Part shown: in pieces, positions 44,021-54,395 of the stretch
How the letters are laid out: each line of letters begins with the position of its first letter
How positions within the stretch are numbered: the stretch's first letter is position 1
From: Periconia sp. R9002
Lineage: Eukaryota; Ascomycota; Dothideomycetes; Pleosporales; Periconiaceae
DNA length: 64,000 bases
Assembly: GCA_023627715.1 (NCBI GenBank)
Contig: JAMAHW010000029.1
Location: forward strand, 1-64,000
Direction: 5' to 3'
Translations under genes and position numbers: made by a program
The notes under the pieces: generated by a model
The model's input: only the letters and a program-made list of their open reading frames with translations
What the model was told of the DNA's origin: nothing
Database searches by the model: none

Positions 44021-45137
44021 GGTGAATTTGGACTCTTGCTATGTAGACTGAGATTTTGGTGATGTACATACATAGGTATGATGAGGGAAGGCAGCAGCGA
44101 CTGACGCGCTTATAGCGTCGGTGGATGCGAGTTGACCAATCACATCAATTTCCTTCTTCAGTGACGCCGGTCCAGGCAACAAAGACATTTGCCAACATTA
44201 ATATTCGCAACATAATCATGTATTTCACCATCGTAGAAAACATCATACTGGACGAACAAAATACGTGATCTAGCTGCCAGTGCTGAATGATTCATGGACA
44301 TAGGTATGCTGCGTCAATCACTCATTTCAAAGGAAGCGATGACGGCGAGTTTCCAGATTTCCTTTGTTCGTTGGCTACTGGAAGCAAACTTCTATTTTCA
44401 CATATCAGAACTTTGATGAGAAAAGAAATACCTTTACCGCATAGATGATTCATTATTCGCAGTACTTACACCAAAAGGCATCATCGATGACAAGGACACG
44501 TTCGGCCAAGGACGTGTACACATGGTAAATTCTTGTACACTTGATTCAGCTTTGTCTCCATACAGATCTACTTCTTTATTTTCTCCATAGTCACTCTCGG
44601 AAAAGCTGATGTTGGTCAGGAACGGTGCCCAATCCTGTCGTTTTCGAATTCGCGCTATTAGCTATATATGCTCTTCGAGAAAATTCTAATCAGAAGCAAG
44701 GATGCATCGACTCTAGCGGTGGGTATGCGGTTTTTTTCCCTTGGACACGTTGATAGCCCGGCTGACAGTGTGTAAACACTGGACATAATGCGAACGATAT
44801 TTATAGCCTGCCTATGCTCCATTCTTGCCAGATTGCGATATCTTATAATGGTATAGTCGAGTAGTGAAATATATATATTGATAAACTATGAGGAGGGGCT
44901 CTACCTCGACAAAAACAAGATCTAAAAGTAAGAAACTAAAAAAGGCGGACCACCGTTGATACCAAAAAATCTTAAAAAGGAAGTTGAAGGCGTCATATAA
45001 GACTGAGTGTCGTAGTCCTGGGTGACCAGACCCGTCAGTCCATGTGGTGACGTCCACAATGAATATGTAGTGAAATATATAGTTCACTGATTATGTCATG
45101 ATGTGGAGAGCGTGGAACAAACGATTCTTTGTTTGGC

Positions 45138-45145
45138 TATATAAA
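45138..45145 (+). promoter_or_regulatory. TATA box of the large coiled-coil gene
   Basis: TATATAAA about 200 bp upstream of ATG 45341 and 28 bp before a tandem array; this argues that translation starts at 45341, not at the upstream in-frame ATG 45098. Confidence 0.6.
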
Positions 45146-45165
45146 CCCCTACTGCGCGCACAACC

Positions 45166-45254
45166 CGCACACTCTGTACAACCCACACACTCTGCAAAAT
45201 CCGCACATTCTGCAAAAATCGTACACTCTGACAACCCGCACACTCTGTACAACC
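45166..45254 (+). repeat. Five-copy 18-bp tandem array in leader
   Basis: Units 45166-45183, 45184-45201, 45202-45219, 45220-45236 (17 bp) and 45237-45254. Units 1 and 5 are identical (CGCACACTCTGTACAACC); the others differ by a few bases. It lies where transcription should start, so it forms the start-site region or 5' leader. Confidence 0.8.
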
Positions 45255-45340
45255 CGACGAACACAACTAACACCCCGCTGCACCCAAAGTGTACCCACAA
45301 CCACTTTTCATCTTACATTCAGAGCTACAAACTCTGCACA

Positions 45341-48300
45341 ATGTTCGGTCTCGTAGTTGGAGTTCTCGGTTTTGTTGTTGTCACACTTGCCACCTACCTC
45401 TTCTTGATCCATTTCCTCATACTAGATCCTGAAATCCCGGGTATAGATCCGCACGAGAGCAACACCCCGGTTGAAAGCCGCTCAGCGGATACAGACAGGT
45501 CGGGGTCCAAACTATGCCTCGAACATTTTCTTTTGAAAGGCAAAGGAGATGTTACCCCCCAGTGGCGAGGCAGGTTGAAAAAGCTTCTAAGGGATCTCGA
45601 GTATGAACGCACAAACTCAAATAAAGCCAAGGTTAAAGCCGACGAGGCCGAGACTTCCAGGCTCCAGGGCTTGCGAAAAGACATGGAACCTGAGACGAAA
45701 CGGCTTATCGGACTCAACGCAGGCCTGGAAAATGAAAAGAAACGTTCTAACGAGCTCATCTCCCAACTGAGAAGAGATAAGCAAAATCTCGCCAAGCGAG
45801 TTGCTGAACAGGAAAGTGATACAAATATGCTCCGCAAGGAGTTTAAAGAAAAGTGCGACGTCTTTGAATCCGAAATTCGCCAACTAAAGGACCAGAATAA
45901 ACGCTTGAGTGAGGAGCAAGCGGCCGAACTCCAGCAAAAAGACCAGGAAAGCATCGAGCTAAACCAGGAAAGCATCGAGCTAAACCAAAAACTCAGCAAA
46001 GCCGAAGCGACAATACTTCGACGCGAATACTTGCGCGATGATACAGTGGAGACATTGAACAAGAAGAACCAAAGGCTGACCCAAGACCTAAAGACTGAAA
46101 TCGAGGCCAAAGATTCACTGGAAGCTAAGGTCAGTGATCATAAGGCTGAAGTCATCAAAGTTCAAAAGCTCCTGGAAGATGAGAAAAAGCAGAGTCAAGA
46201 ACGGATTGAAGCCCTTGAGGACGAAATCCAGAGCCAAACTGCACTGATTGAGGATAGTAGAGCCACCGTGGACGACCAATCTGCAAAAATGGCAGAATGG
46301 GAGAAGTCAGTAAAGGAATATCAGGATAACACCGAAAGTATCATTTTACAACATGCGGCAGCACGTGAAGTTGCCGAGAACGCGACGATAGAGCTTACTA
46401 GCAAAGTCGATGAGCTCTCTAAAGCCAATCAAGAACTGAGTGAGAAGAACACTGCTGTTATCAACGAGAACGTGGAACACAGTCAGACCAAGAAACAGCT
46501 TAGAGCCGACAAGACGGCATTGCAGAAGCAGCTAGACGAGCTTCAAAAGAAGAATGCTGCTATTCTCAATGAGAAGCACGAACTGAGCCAGACCAACAGC
46601 CAGCTTGAAGCCGATAAGACCGCATTTCAAAAGCAGTTAGGCGAGCTTAAAGAGAAGAACGTTGCCATTTCAAAGGAGAAACTTCAGCTCAGTCAGACTA
46701 ACAGCCAGCTGGAAACTGACAAGACTGCATTGCAGGGGCAGTTGGACGAGCTTAGAAAGAAGAATGCTGCTATTCTCAATGAGAAGCATGAACTCAGCCA
46801 GACTCTCAGCCAGACCAACAGCCAGCTTGAAGCCGATAAGACCGCACTTCAAAAGCAGTTAGACGAGCTTAAAGAGAAGCATGATGCCATTTTTAATGAG
46901 AAGCTTCAACTCAGCCAGGCTAACAGCCAGCTGGAAACCGACAAGACCGCATTGCAGGGGCAGTTGGACGAGCTCAAAAAGCAAGCTCAAATCGTCAGCG
47001 ACGCCGAGGCCGAAGAGCCTGTACATAAGTACTGCGCTGACTGCGGTTACGTCCGCTATCTGACTTCGGATGAGAATTCCTTCAAAAAACATCACACCGA
47101 GTCTAGTGTTGCCGGTAAAGAGAGCAATTGTCGGCGACTTTTCCTGCCTGCCACCTTCTCATCTGGTGAAGCCATCACGGGGACATTTGACGTGGAGACT
47201 GGGACACGACTAGAAGAGTACACAGGTTATGGAGATGCCCAGCCACCTATTATCCCAGAGAACCCTCATGCTTCACATCCAGTCCTGAAGGAATGGGACC
47301 CCAGTGGATACTTCTGCGATTACTGCCAGGAGCTAAGATGCGAGTATCCTGACACTCATGCGCCGAGGACCACCGAGCAGTTTTATGCCGACCACTACAA
47401 TGACTGCAAGGAAAAGGCACCGAAGACTAAGAATCGGCACAGGAAGCCTGGAGGCGGTACGAGGGATATTGCGAGGATAAAGCTGTTCGACAAGTACACG
47501 GGCGAACGTCTTCAGAAAAACCCCAGCTCGTCCCAACAGATACCCACTAGTGGTTCTGTTCTTCAAAACGCTTCCCCTACTGGTGTAGATGAATCTAAGC
47601 CCAATCTGCCTGTAGCGCCGTCAGGGAATGCTGAAGGCAGCGCAAACTCGGAGGTCCAAGCTACAAACGCTGGTACTGATAATTCGAAAAGTGCCCCGAC
47701 GACGAACCCTTCACCTGTCGATGCAGTCCCGCAAACCTCCACAGTAAGCAATGAAAGCAAAGGACCCGTTCAGAACGACACCAAACTTACCCCTGCAAGC
47801 AGCAGTCCAGAGCCTAAGGAGGTTCAACCCAAAGACACCTCTCCTGGTACAAAGGATAAGAAAAGTGTCGACCCAGTTCCCGCGGACGCTGCGTCCACTA
47901 CTAAGAACGCTGTTCCAAAACCAGTGGTTCAACAAAGCAATCCTGGGTCTGTAATCAAAGACCAGGAAAGCAAGAGCTCGGCTGGAATAGGACCCGCCCC
48001 TCGGGGTATGGTGGCCTCCAGGTGGGCAAGTGCAACTGTTACTCAAGAACCCTCAAGAAGTGATGGAAAGGCTCTTGCTTCAGATACACCATCCAATCCC
48101 AAGCCTAAGGTGGTTGTGCAACATAACTGGCAGAAACCTGCTTCGACGCCTGCTTCGACGCCTGCTCCCACGCCTGCACCTACCACTGTAAAGCCAACTG
48201 GAATGCTTGCATCGAGATTTGCACCCGCGGGACAACCAAAAAAGACGCCAACAACACCAAAGGATGTATCTGCGGGAAATTCAACAGAGAAGCCAGCAGC

Positions 48301-48733
48301 ACCAAAAGATGCGTCGACATCTCAGTCTCTTGGAGGTGAAGTGGATACACCTAAGCCTGTAAGCATAGCTCAGCCTACCGGAGGGATGGGAGCTTCAGGA
48401 TTCGCAAGCACGCCCAAATCCACCGGAGGGATGTTCTCATCAAGATGGGCAAACCCCGAGGCATCCAGCCCTGGAACGGTCGGCACCTTGACTAACCCCA
48501 TAAAGCCATTCATTTGCGCGACGTGCGGTGAGACCACCACTGGCACGGGAAATGCGTTGGAGCACTTAGCACATTTAGAGAGCCACGGGGAAGACCCACC
48601 CCGTATCTACAATACGGAGACGGGCGAGCTTTTGGAAAAAACGAAGAGTGACGATTCTCGGCACGGCAGCGGCAGAGGCAAAGGCAAAGGCAATGGCAAG
48701 AAGGGGGGTCCCAGAGGTAGTAGTCAAAAGTGA
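45341..48733 (+). CDS. Membrane-anchored coiled-coil protein with three zinc modules
   Basis: Intronless gene for 1130 residues; start chosen at 45341 because a TATA box lies upstream and a membrane segment follows at once (FGLVVGVLGFVVVTLATYLF). Order: N-terminal anchor (1-27); long coiled coil (about 65-550) ending in five copies of a 35-residue repeat; zinc module 1 from C565 (CADCGY, then HH and C); module 2 from C659 (CDYCQELRC, then H and C); Pro/Ser/Thr-rich linker with four GM-x2-SRWA-like motifs (about 885-1050); module 3 from C1059 (CATCGET, then two His); Gly/Lys-rich tail. Each zinc module is followed by a TG-x2-L-(E/Q) line (ETGTRLEE, YTGERLQK, ETGELLEK). I do not recognise the family. 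Membrane tethering or scaffolding with ligand-binding fingers is a guess. Confidence 0.8.
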   Translation: MFGLVVGVLGFVVVTLATYLFLIHFLILDPEIPGIDPHESNTPVESRSADTDRSGSKLCLEHFLLKGKGDVTPQWRGRLKKLLRDLEYERTNSNKAKVKADEAETSRLQGLRKDMEPETKRLIGLNAGLENEKKRSNELISQLRRDKQNLAKRVAEQESDTNMLRKEFKEKCDVFESEIRQLKDQNKRLSEEQAAELQQKDQESIELNQESIELNQKLSKAEATILRREYLRDDTVETLNKKNQRLTQDLKTEIEAKDSLEAKVSDHKAEVIKVQKLLEDEKKQSQERIEALEDEIQSQTALIEDSRATVDDQSAKMAEWEKSVKEYQDNTESIILQHAAAREVAENATIELTSKVDELSKANQELSEKNTAVINENVEHSQTKKQLRADKTALQKQLDELQKKNAAILNEKHELSQTNSQLEADKTAFQKQLGELKEKNVAISKEKLQLSQTNSQLETDKTALQGQLDELRKKNAAILNEKHELSQTLSQTNSQLEADKTALQKQLDELKEKHDAIFNEKLQLSQANSQLETDKTALQGQLDELKKQAQIVSDAEAEEPVHKYCADCGYVRYLTSDENSFKKHHTESSVAGKESNCRRLFLPATFSSGEAITGTFDVETGTRLEEYTGYGDAQPPIIPENPHASHPVLKEWDPSGYFCDYCQELRCEYPDTHAPRTTEQFYADHYNDCKEKAPKTKNRHRKPGGGTRDIARIKLFDKYTGERLQKNPSSSQQIPTSGSVLQNASPTGVDESKPNLPVAPSGNAEGSANSEVQATNAGTDNSKSAPTTNPSPVDAVPQTSTVSNESKGPVQNDTKLTPASSSPEPKEVQPKDTSPGTKDKKSVDPVPADAASTTKNAVPKPVVQQSNPGSVIKDQESKSSAGIGPAPRGMVASRWASATVTQEPSRSDGKALASDTPSNPKPKVVVQHNWQKPASTPASTPAPTPAPTTVKPTGMLASRFAPAGQPKKTPTTPKDVSAGNSTEKPAAPKDASTSQSLGGEVDTPKPVSIAQPTGGMGASGFASTPKSTGGMFSSRWANPEASSPGTVGTLTNPIKPFICATCGETTTGTGNALEHLAHLESHGEDPPRIYNTETGELLEKTKSDDSRHGSGRGKGKGNGKKGGPRGSSQK
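46442..46979 (+). repeat. Five 105-bp coding repeats
   Basis: Inside the coiled coil, a 35-residue (five-heptad) unit recurs five times, typified by KKNAAILNEKHELSQTNSQL followed by ADKTALQKQLDELK. Unit 4 has an extra four residues (SQTL). Alternate units are more alike (2 with 4, 3 with 5), suggesting duplication of a two-unit block. Confidence 0.85.
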
Positions 48734-50263
48734 AGCGAAAACAAATGTGGTCAAAGGTGAATTGAAGATATCCGGGATTGTGGGGTCAATGATATTATAA
48801 AGAGTGTTAGACTAGTAATGAAAAAGGAAACTTGGGAATAGTATATTGCTATTACTAAGACGGAGAGAAGTTGTTGCTTAGATGGAGTGCTTAGATTTGG
48901 ACTTAAGAACAAAAGAATTGTACTTGTATTTAGAGCTCTACGTTGACTGTGTGTCCGTCCTGGCCGAGGACGTTAATGTGTTTTTCTGCCTGCACTGATA
49001 CCAAGAATAACAATACTCTGTGATGATTCATTCTTACATTTCATAGCACTCCTCTACGTTGCGAATAACATGGGATGTTCTGTTCAACTTAACTCGCAAT
49101 GGGCCAGGGTTGAGTAAACAGCACTTGAGGTTCTGGAGTATCGTTTATCTGCAGGACCTCCCAACCCGGGATATAACCAATATCGACTCAAGTGTGGTAG
49201 CTGACGAGATCCTTAATTCACGGACCCGAAATAGAATGGCACCGGTGCGCCGTTATCAGTGGCTTGGGAGCAATTCCCACAATTGGGCTTCGTTAACGGT
49301 TCTAGCGTTGCCCAGCCCTGTAAGGCCAAGCTTATTGTCATTGATGAGTGCTCGAGGCACGGATACAGCCATTTAGGTCGTAATCCGTGGGTGACAGGAC
49401 ATGAATTGTAGAAATTTTGTGATATATTCGGCTACGCTGTTCCAGCTGGCAGGTCTATTTGTGTTTCTTTTGTTGACAAAAGGATTGGGATTGCTATGGA
49501 AATATATTGGCAGAATCTTCGTAAATGTGGCGTTCAATGGCGAAATGACAAGGTTGTGCCGAGGCTTCAGACGCTTGACTAACACGAGGACCTTCTGAAT
49601 CACAATATTAATGATGCAAGCGCAATATATCGACTGCGAAGCGAGTCTTGATATGACCCAGCCAGATCTCGCAATATTGCATGCCATTTTCTACATCAAT
49701 AGTCAAATGTTAACCGTTCAATCACGTGCAAATCTCTTGGCGATCAATGTTGAACAAGGGATGAGTCCCTCACTCCAGAACACACTGGATATCTTCCACC
49801 AGCACTGCATTGCAGCTCCCACTTTACATCTCATTTTCCATCATGTCGTCCCTGCATATTCATACGGCCTTCCCCTCTCGTCGCCCCCAACCGGGTGATG
49901 GGAATCTAGCAATCCTTGGCATCGAGGTAAATTGTCTTGCCGCCTTCTTAATCCGGCAGCTCGCGCGTTCATGCCAATCACGTCCAAATGGCTATCACAA
50001 TCGCGCAAACATATAAGATTAGCTCAACGCCCCCAGAATTTAAGATTCAGCAAGACTTCGCAGTCTCTCAATTGCGGTTCTTGTGCGACCTGCTACTGTC
50101 GCTGGCTTGGTTGGGAATCTGTACTTGCGCGACGGAGGCCTTAATACTCAATCCCAAGGTACGCAGTTCCCTAAAATTACTCATCATCCGTTCCGATGAT
50201 GAGATGGATAAAAACTCACAATTGCAAGTTTGCCTCTCTAACAATCAACTGCAGTAATTCATA
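48734..50263. other. Intergenic, 1.5 kb, with repeat copy B
   Basis: 3' flank of the coiled-coil gene and upstream region of DPP IV. Contains repeat family 2 copy B (48949-49044). Short ORFs on both strands lack family features. Confidence 0.5.
48949..49044 (+). repeat. Dispersed repeat family 2, copy B
   Basis: Matches copy A (37105-37200) over the whole length with scattered differences, many of them G/A; shares GGCCGAGGACGTT, GTGTTTTTCT and CAATACTCTGTGATGATT. It begins 216 bp after the coiled-coil gene. Confidence 0.7.
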
Positions 50264-52621
50264 ATGTTGTCGTTCACCTTTTTGGCGGCCCTCTTGCCGC
50301 TTATTCAGGCAATTGAGCCCCCAAGATTCCCTCACCAACCACTCGGGAACGGAACCAAGCGCTTGACCTATAATGTCACCACCGACGCTCCGGGTGCACT
50401 TTCCCCATCCACCCGCACCTTGAACTGGGTCAGCCTTGGAAAAGATGGCGACTACATTTACACCGGTAGCGATGGCTCTTTTCTTTTTGAGAACATTGCG
50501 ACCGGAGAGTCTTCTACTTTCCTTTCAGCCGACAAGATTCCCAAGGATTATTGGGAGTACTGGATCTCTTCGGATGCCAGCACCGTGCTTTGGGCTGTCA
50601 ACCACACCAAGCAATATCGTCATTCGTACTTCGCGGATTATCTAGTCCAGAATGTAGAGTCGGGCGAAGTCAAGCCGCTGGTCCCTACTTCTACTGGAGA
50701 CATTCAATACGCCGAATTCAGCCCATCCTCATCCAAGCAGATCGCGTTCGTGCAAGGCAACAATCTCTTCATCTGGAACGACGGGGACATCAAGCAAATT
50801 ACGACAAACGGCGGTCCCGACTGGTTCAATGCCGTCCCCGATTGGGTTTACGAGGAAGAAATCTTCGGCGACCGATATACCCTTTGGTGGTCACCAGATG
50901 GAAAGTACGTCGCCTACCTCACTTTCAACGAGACTGGAGTCGAAACATTCCGCATTCCCTATTACATGAATAACCAGAAGGTCGCCCCTGTATATCCACG
51001 TGAGCTCGAATTGAGATACCCTAAAGTTGGAACCAAGAACCCCACTGTGGGCTTTAACCTTCTGGACGTGGATGCTCTGAAGTCTACCAACATTCTCATT
51101 ACCGCTTATCCTGAGGATGACCTCGTCATTGGCGAGGTTGCATGGGTTACCGAGGAACATGGCAAAGTTCTCTACCGTGCCTACAACCGCGTGCAAGATC
51201 ACGAGAAGGTCGTGGTTGTTGATGTTCCGGCTGGGGCCTCTTCTATTGTTCGCGAAAGGGATGGTTCAGATGGCTGGTTAGAGAATTTGCTTGCGGTGAC
51301 TTACCTCGGTTCAGTTTCCGGCTCTAACGCCACACGCAGCAACTCAAGCGGAGATTACTACCTCGACCTTTCTGATGAGACCGGATGGAATCACATCTAT
51401 CTTTTCTCCGTGGATGGCGGCGAGAAGATTGCTCTTACTTCTGGCGAATGGGAAGTCCGCTCTATTTTGAAGATAGATGCGAAGCGTGGCCTTGTGTACT
51501 ACACTTCCACCGAGCACCACAGCACGGAGAGTCACGTCTACTCGGTTTCTCTCACAACCGGCAAGAAGACTGCTCTTGTCGATGATACTGTGGACGCTTT
51601 CTGGACCGCCTCTTTCTCCTCTGGCGGGTCTTACTACGTGCTCCGTTATGCCGGACCCGACGTTCCCTACCAGGAGCTGTACTCCGTCAACTCTAGCAGT
51701 CTACCACTTCGAACAATTGTTGACAATAAGAAGGTTTATGATGAGATCAGCTCGTACAATCTCAACAACATCACCTACCAAGAACTTCAGCATCCGTCTG
51801 GCTACACTCTCAACGCAATGCTGCGTCTTCCACCGAATTTTGACCCGTCCAAGAAATACCCTGCGATCCTCCTTCCTTACGGCGGACCCAACGCCCAAGA
51901 AGTGACCAAGCAATTCTCAGCGCTCAACTGGAAAGCATACATCGCGTCTGAGCCTGAACTCGAGTATATTACCTTTACCGTAGATAACAGAGGAACTGGA
52001 TACAAAGGCCGCAAATTCCGCTCCGAAGTCGCCTCCAATCTTGGCGATCTCGAAGCACAAGACCAAGTCTGGGCGGCCAAGGAACTCGCCAAAAACTCCT
52101 TCGTCGACGCCGACCACATCGGTATATGGGGATGGTCATACGGCGGATACCTCAGCTCCAAGGTGGTCGAGGTCAACGACCCCATCATCTCCTTCGCCCT
52201 GATCACAGCCCCGGTCTCTGACTGGCGCTTCTACGATTCGCTCTACACCGAGCGCTACATGAAGACCCCCGACATCAACCCCGCCGGCTACAACAAGTCG
52301 CGCGTGCACGACAGCACAGGCTTCAAGAACATCGCGGGTGGCTTCCTCATCATGCACGGCACCGGCGACGACAACGTGCACTTCCAGAACTCGGCCGCGC
52401 TCGTCGACTTGCTCATGGGCGAACGCGTCACCCCTGAAAAAATGCAGAACACCTTCTTCACCGATAGCGATCACAGCATCGTCTACAACAACGACGGCAA
52501 GTTCTTGTACAGGGAACTGAGCAAGTTTGTGTATGAGGAGAAGAAGAGAGTGGGTGATCTCAAGGGCCAGCACCAGTGGAGCAAGAGGAGCGGTAGCGAA
52601 GCAAGGAAGTGGACGGCTTAG
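50264..52621 (+). CDS. dpp4: Secreted dipeptidyl peptidase IV
   Basis: Extracellular serine exopeptidase (family S9B) that removes X-Pro or X-Ala dipeptides from N-termini; 785 residues, intronless. Signal peptide 1-16 (MLSFTFLAALLPLIQA). The beta-propeller carries the substrate-gripping Glu pair in DWVYEEEIFG. The alpha/beta-hydrolase domain has Ser625 (GWSYGGY), Asp702 (HGTGDDNVHFQ) and His737 (DSDHSI), the full triad in the right order. Several N-x-S/T sites fit secretion. Length is as for Aspergillus DppIV (about 770). No membrane anchor other than the signal, so the secreted form and not the vacuolar DapB type. Confidence 0.95.
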   Translation: MLSFTFLAALLPLIQAIEPPRFPHQPLGNGTKRLTYNVTTDAPGALSPSTRTLNWVSLGKDGDYIYTGSDGSFLFENIATGESSTFLSADKIPKDYWEYWISSDASTVLWAVNHTKQYRHSYFADYLVQNVESGEVKPLVPTSTGDIQYAEFSPSSSKQIAFVQGNNLFIWNDGDIKQITTNGGPDWFNAVPDWVYEEEIFGDRYTLWWSPDGKYVAYLTFNETGVETFRIPYYMNNQKVAPVYPRELELRYPKVGTKNPTVGFNLLDVDALKSTNILITAYPEDDLVIGEVAWVTEEHGKVLYRAYNRVQDHEKVVVVDVPAGASSIVRERDGSDGWLENLLAVTYLGSVSGSNATRSNSSGDYYLDLSDETGWNHIYLFSVDGGEKIALTSGEWEVRSILKIDAKRGLVYYTSTEHHSTESHVYSVSLTTGKKTALVDDTVDAFWTASFSSGGSYYVLRYAGPDVPYQELYSVNSSSLPLRTIVDNKKVYDEISSYNLNNITYQELQHPSGYTLNAMLRLPPNFDPSKKYPAILLPYGGPNAQEVTKQFSALNWKAYIASEPELEYITFTVDNRGTGYKGRKFRSEVASNLGDLEAQDQVWAAKELAKNSFVDADHIGIWGWSYGGYLSSKVVEVNDPIISFALITAPVSDWRFYDSLYTERYMKTPDINPAGYNKSRVHDSTGFKNIAGGFLIMHGTGDDNVHFQNSAALVDLLMGERVTPEKMQNTFFTDSDHSIVYNNDGKFLYRELSKFVYEEKKRVGDLKGQHQWSKRSGSEARKWTA

Positions 52622-52880
52622 ATGGTTCTGAGGTTAGCAATTGTTCATCATTTTTTGAGCGTTTGCTTCCTTTTGTAATTTGCCTGTATATATATTTAAA
52701 ATCAGAGCAATATCGAAAATTCAAACTTGAATATGATGCACGTGGGCTTGTAACAACTGCACAGAAGATATATGCACATCGTGTACTTTTCTGAGGTAGC
52801 AAAAGAGTGTCCAATACCATTACATTATAAATATCCAAACTAAGGTGAAACAAAGACCACTTTATCAGTACATGAACTTT

Positions 52881-54395
52881 CTACAGCATATACAGCGCCA
52901 AGCTCACGACGCCAACAAAAAGCCCAAGAGGGGCTTTGGGCTGCCCGATTGCGCCTGACTTGCCTGGAGTCCCGTTCCCATTCCCACTCCCATTCTCATT
53001 ACTCGCCTTCCCACTGTTTCCCGTGGTTGAGTTGGAAGTGTTGAATTTCCACAGTAGACTTTGCACTGCACCGAGAGCATCAAAAGCCCGTCCTATCCTG
53101 ATAATGCCCTTAAATGCTGGAGGAGGTAAATCACCAATTTTGTATGTGCTGTTCTTCTCCCATGCTTCTTTACTGCGCACCGCGGAATAATTCAATATGG
53201 TTTGCAGCTTGTCGGTCACTTGAGGCGCGGCTCTGATGGCGCGAGCATAGGAATGCGATGCGGGACCGCTGCCGAAGCGCACAAGACTGCACTGTTCTTC
53301 CTCATCAGCGAGGGGAGTGGCACTGCATGGTGAAGCGTAGACTGTTTCGTTCTGAACGAAGATGCTCGAGCTGTTGACGAAACCGGAAACCGTGGACCTC
53401 CATTTCTCTGCACCGTTTGTCTAGTATTATTAGTAAACATTGGTAGAAAGTGGGGAAGGAATGTGTCTCACGATGTTGTACATGATCGCGGCTGCCTCAG
53501 TGAAGTGGGCGTGGTCGGACAAACTCTCAAAGGGGAAGACGGTGCAATTCTGCGGATCATATGTAGACACAGCGCCAAAGACGCGGGAATCCTTTACCAA
53601 ACCGATATCCTGACACCATTGGAACGTTTTTTCCGCCCACTCGGAGTATGTTTTGTTCCCAGTGAGGTGCGCAAGACGTGCGGAAAGGAGGAACAAGTTG
53701 CCATTACTCCCAGCGGATTTCTCTTGAAGATCATTGAACGCGTAGATGGCATCAGTCAGCCCTCCTTTACAAACATCACTCCATCGTGCAACTTGTGTTT
53801 CAAACACACGGATCGCTACATCTCGCCAGCTGCTGATTTGTTTGTCCTTGGGTTGATTCTTCGGAACCCCGGCGTTGAGCTCCGCAGCTGTCAGAGCAGC
53901 AAGTCCCCATGCGCTTTGGGCGGTGTTGGTGATAACGTTGGTTTCGTTTCGAGGCATGAAGGCTTGGACGTCTTCGCCAATCTGGTACAGCATTCCAGAA
54001 GTGACTAACTCGTTGTACTGAGTATCGCCGGTCAAGTAACCATCTATACATCGCGTGAGTCTTTGTTGCGTTGCATGATTGTGTCTCTCACATTCGAGCA
54101 ACTCAGCCCAGACATCTGCTGTCAATTCCCAGGTGAAGACATCCGTATCTTCTTCGAATGACTCGAAGATACCGGGGGTTTGTGTGACCGCTAAATCCTC
54201 TTTGTAATAATCCATGATCTGTTTGGCCATTGGCCCAGTAGCTTCTTTGATTGAAGCTTCATTCGTCAATTAGACTGGATTCTAAATTCATTGTGCGCAA
54301 AGCTTACCTGCGTTACCCAAGTCCAAGCTGTTACCAGCAATCGTTCCGGGAAGAATTGTACATGCGAGCGAAAGGAACGTAAGTGAATAGAACAT
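52881..54395 (-). CDS. GPI-anchored GH76 homologue lacking the catalytic Asp pair
   Basis: Cell-wall protein of the Dfg5/Dcw1 family (GH76, alpha-1,6-mannanase fold), 454 residues. Exons 54395-54308, 54256-54092, 54043-53472 and 53420-52881 (introns 51, 48 and 51 bp; the 48-bp one is also open in frame). Signal peptide about 1-21, C-terminal hydrophobic GPI signal after a Ser/Gly/Asn-rich stalk. Family blocks are EYGYLTGDTQYN, MLYQIGED, SAWGLAALTAAELN and HLTGNKTYSEWAEKTFQWC. Where active GH76 enzymes have Asp-Asp just before Q-x2-WG, this protein has Asn124-Thr125, so hydrolysis or transglycosylation should be lost. These proteins normally help attach GPI proteins to wall glucan; this member may only bind mannan. 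Intron 1 ends in AAG. Confidence 0.85.

Larger units (their letters stand above)
44021..45340. other. Intergenic, 1.3 kb, with tandem-repeat leader
   Basis: Divergent promoters of the SGNH gene and the large coiled-coil gene. Only the TATA box (45138-45145) and the 18-bp tandem array (45166-45254) stand out. The frame of the downstream gene stays open up to 45098, but the TATA box lies inside that extension, so it is not coding. Confidence 0.55.

Noticed and set aside
45098..45340. In-frame N-terminal extension of the large coiled-coil protein
   Set aside because: A TATA box and the tandem DNA repeat lie inside it, and a membrane anchor starts directly at the ATG 45341.
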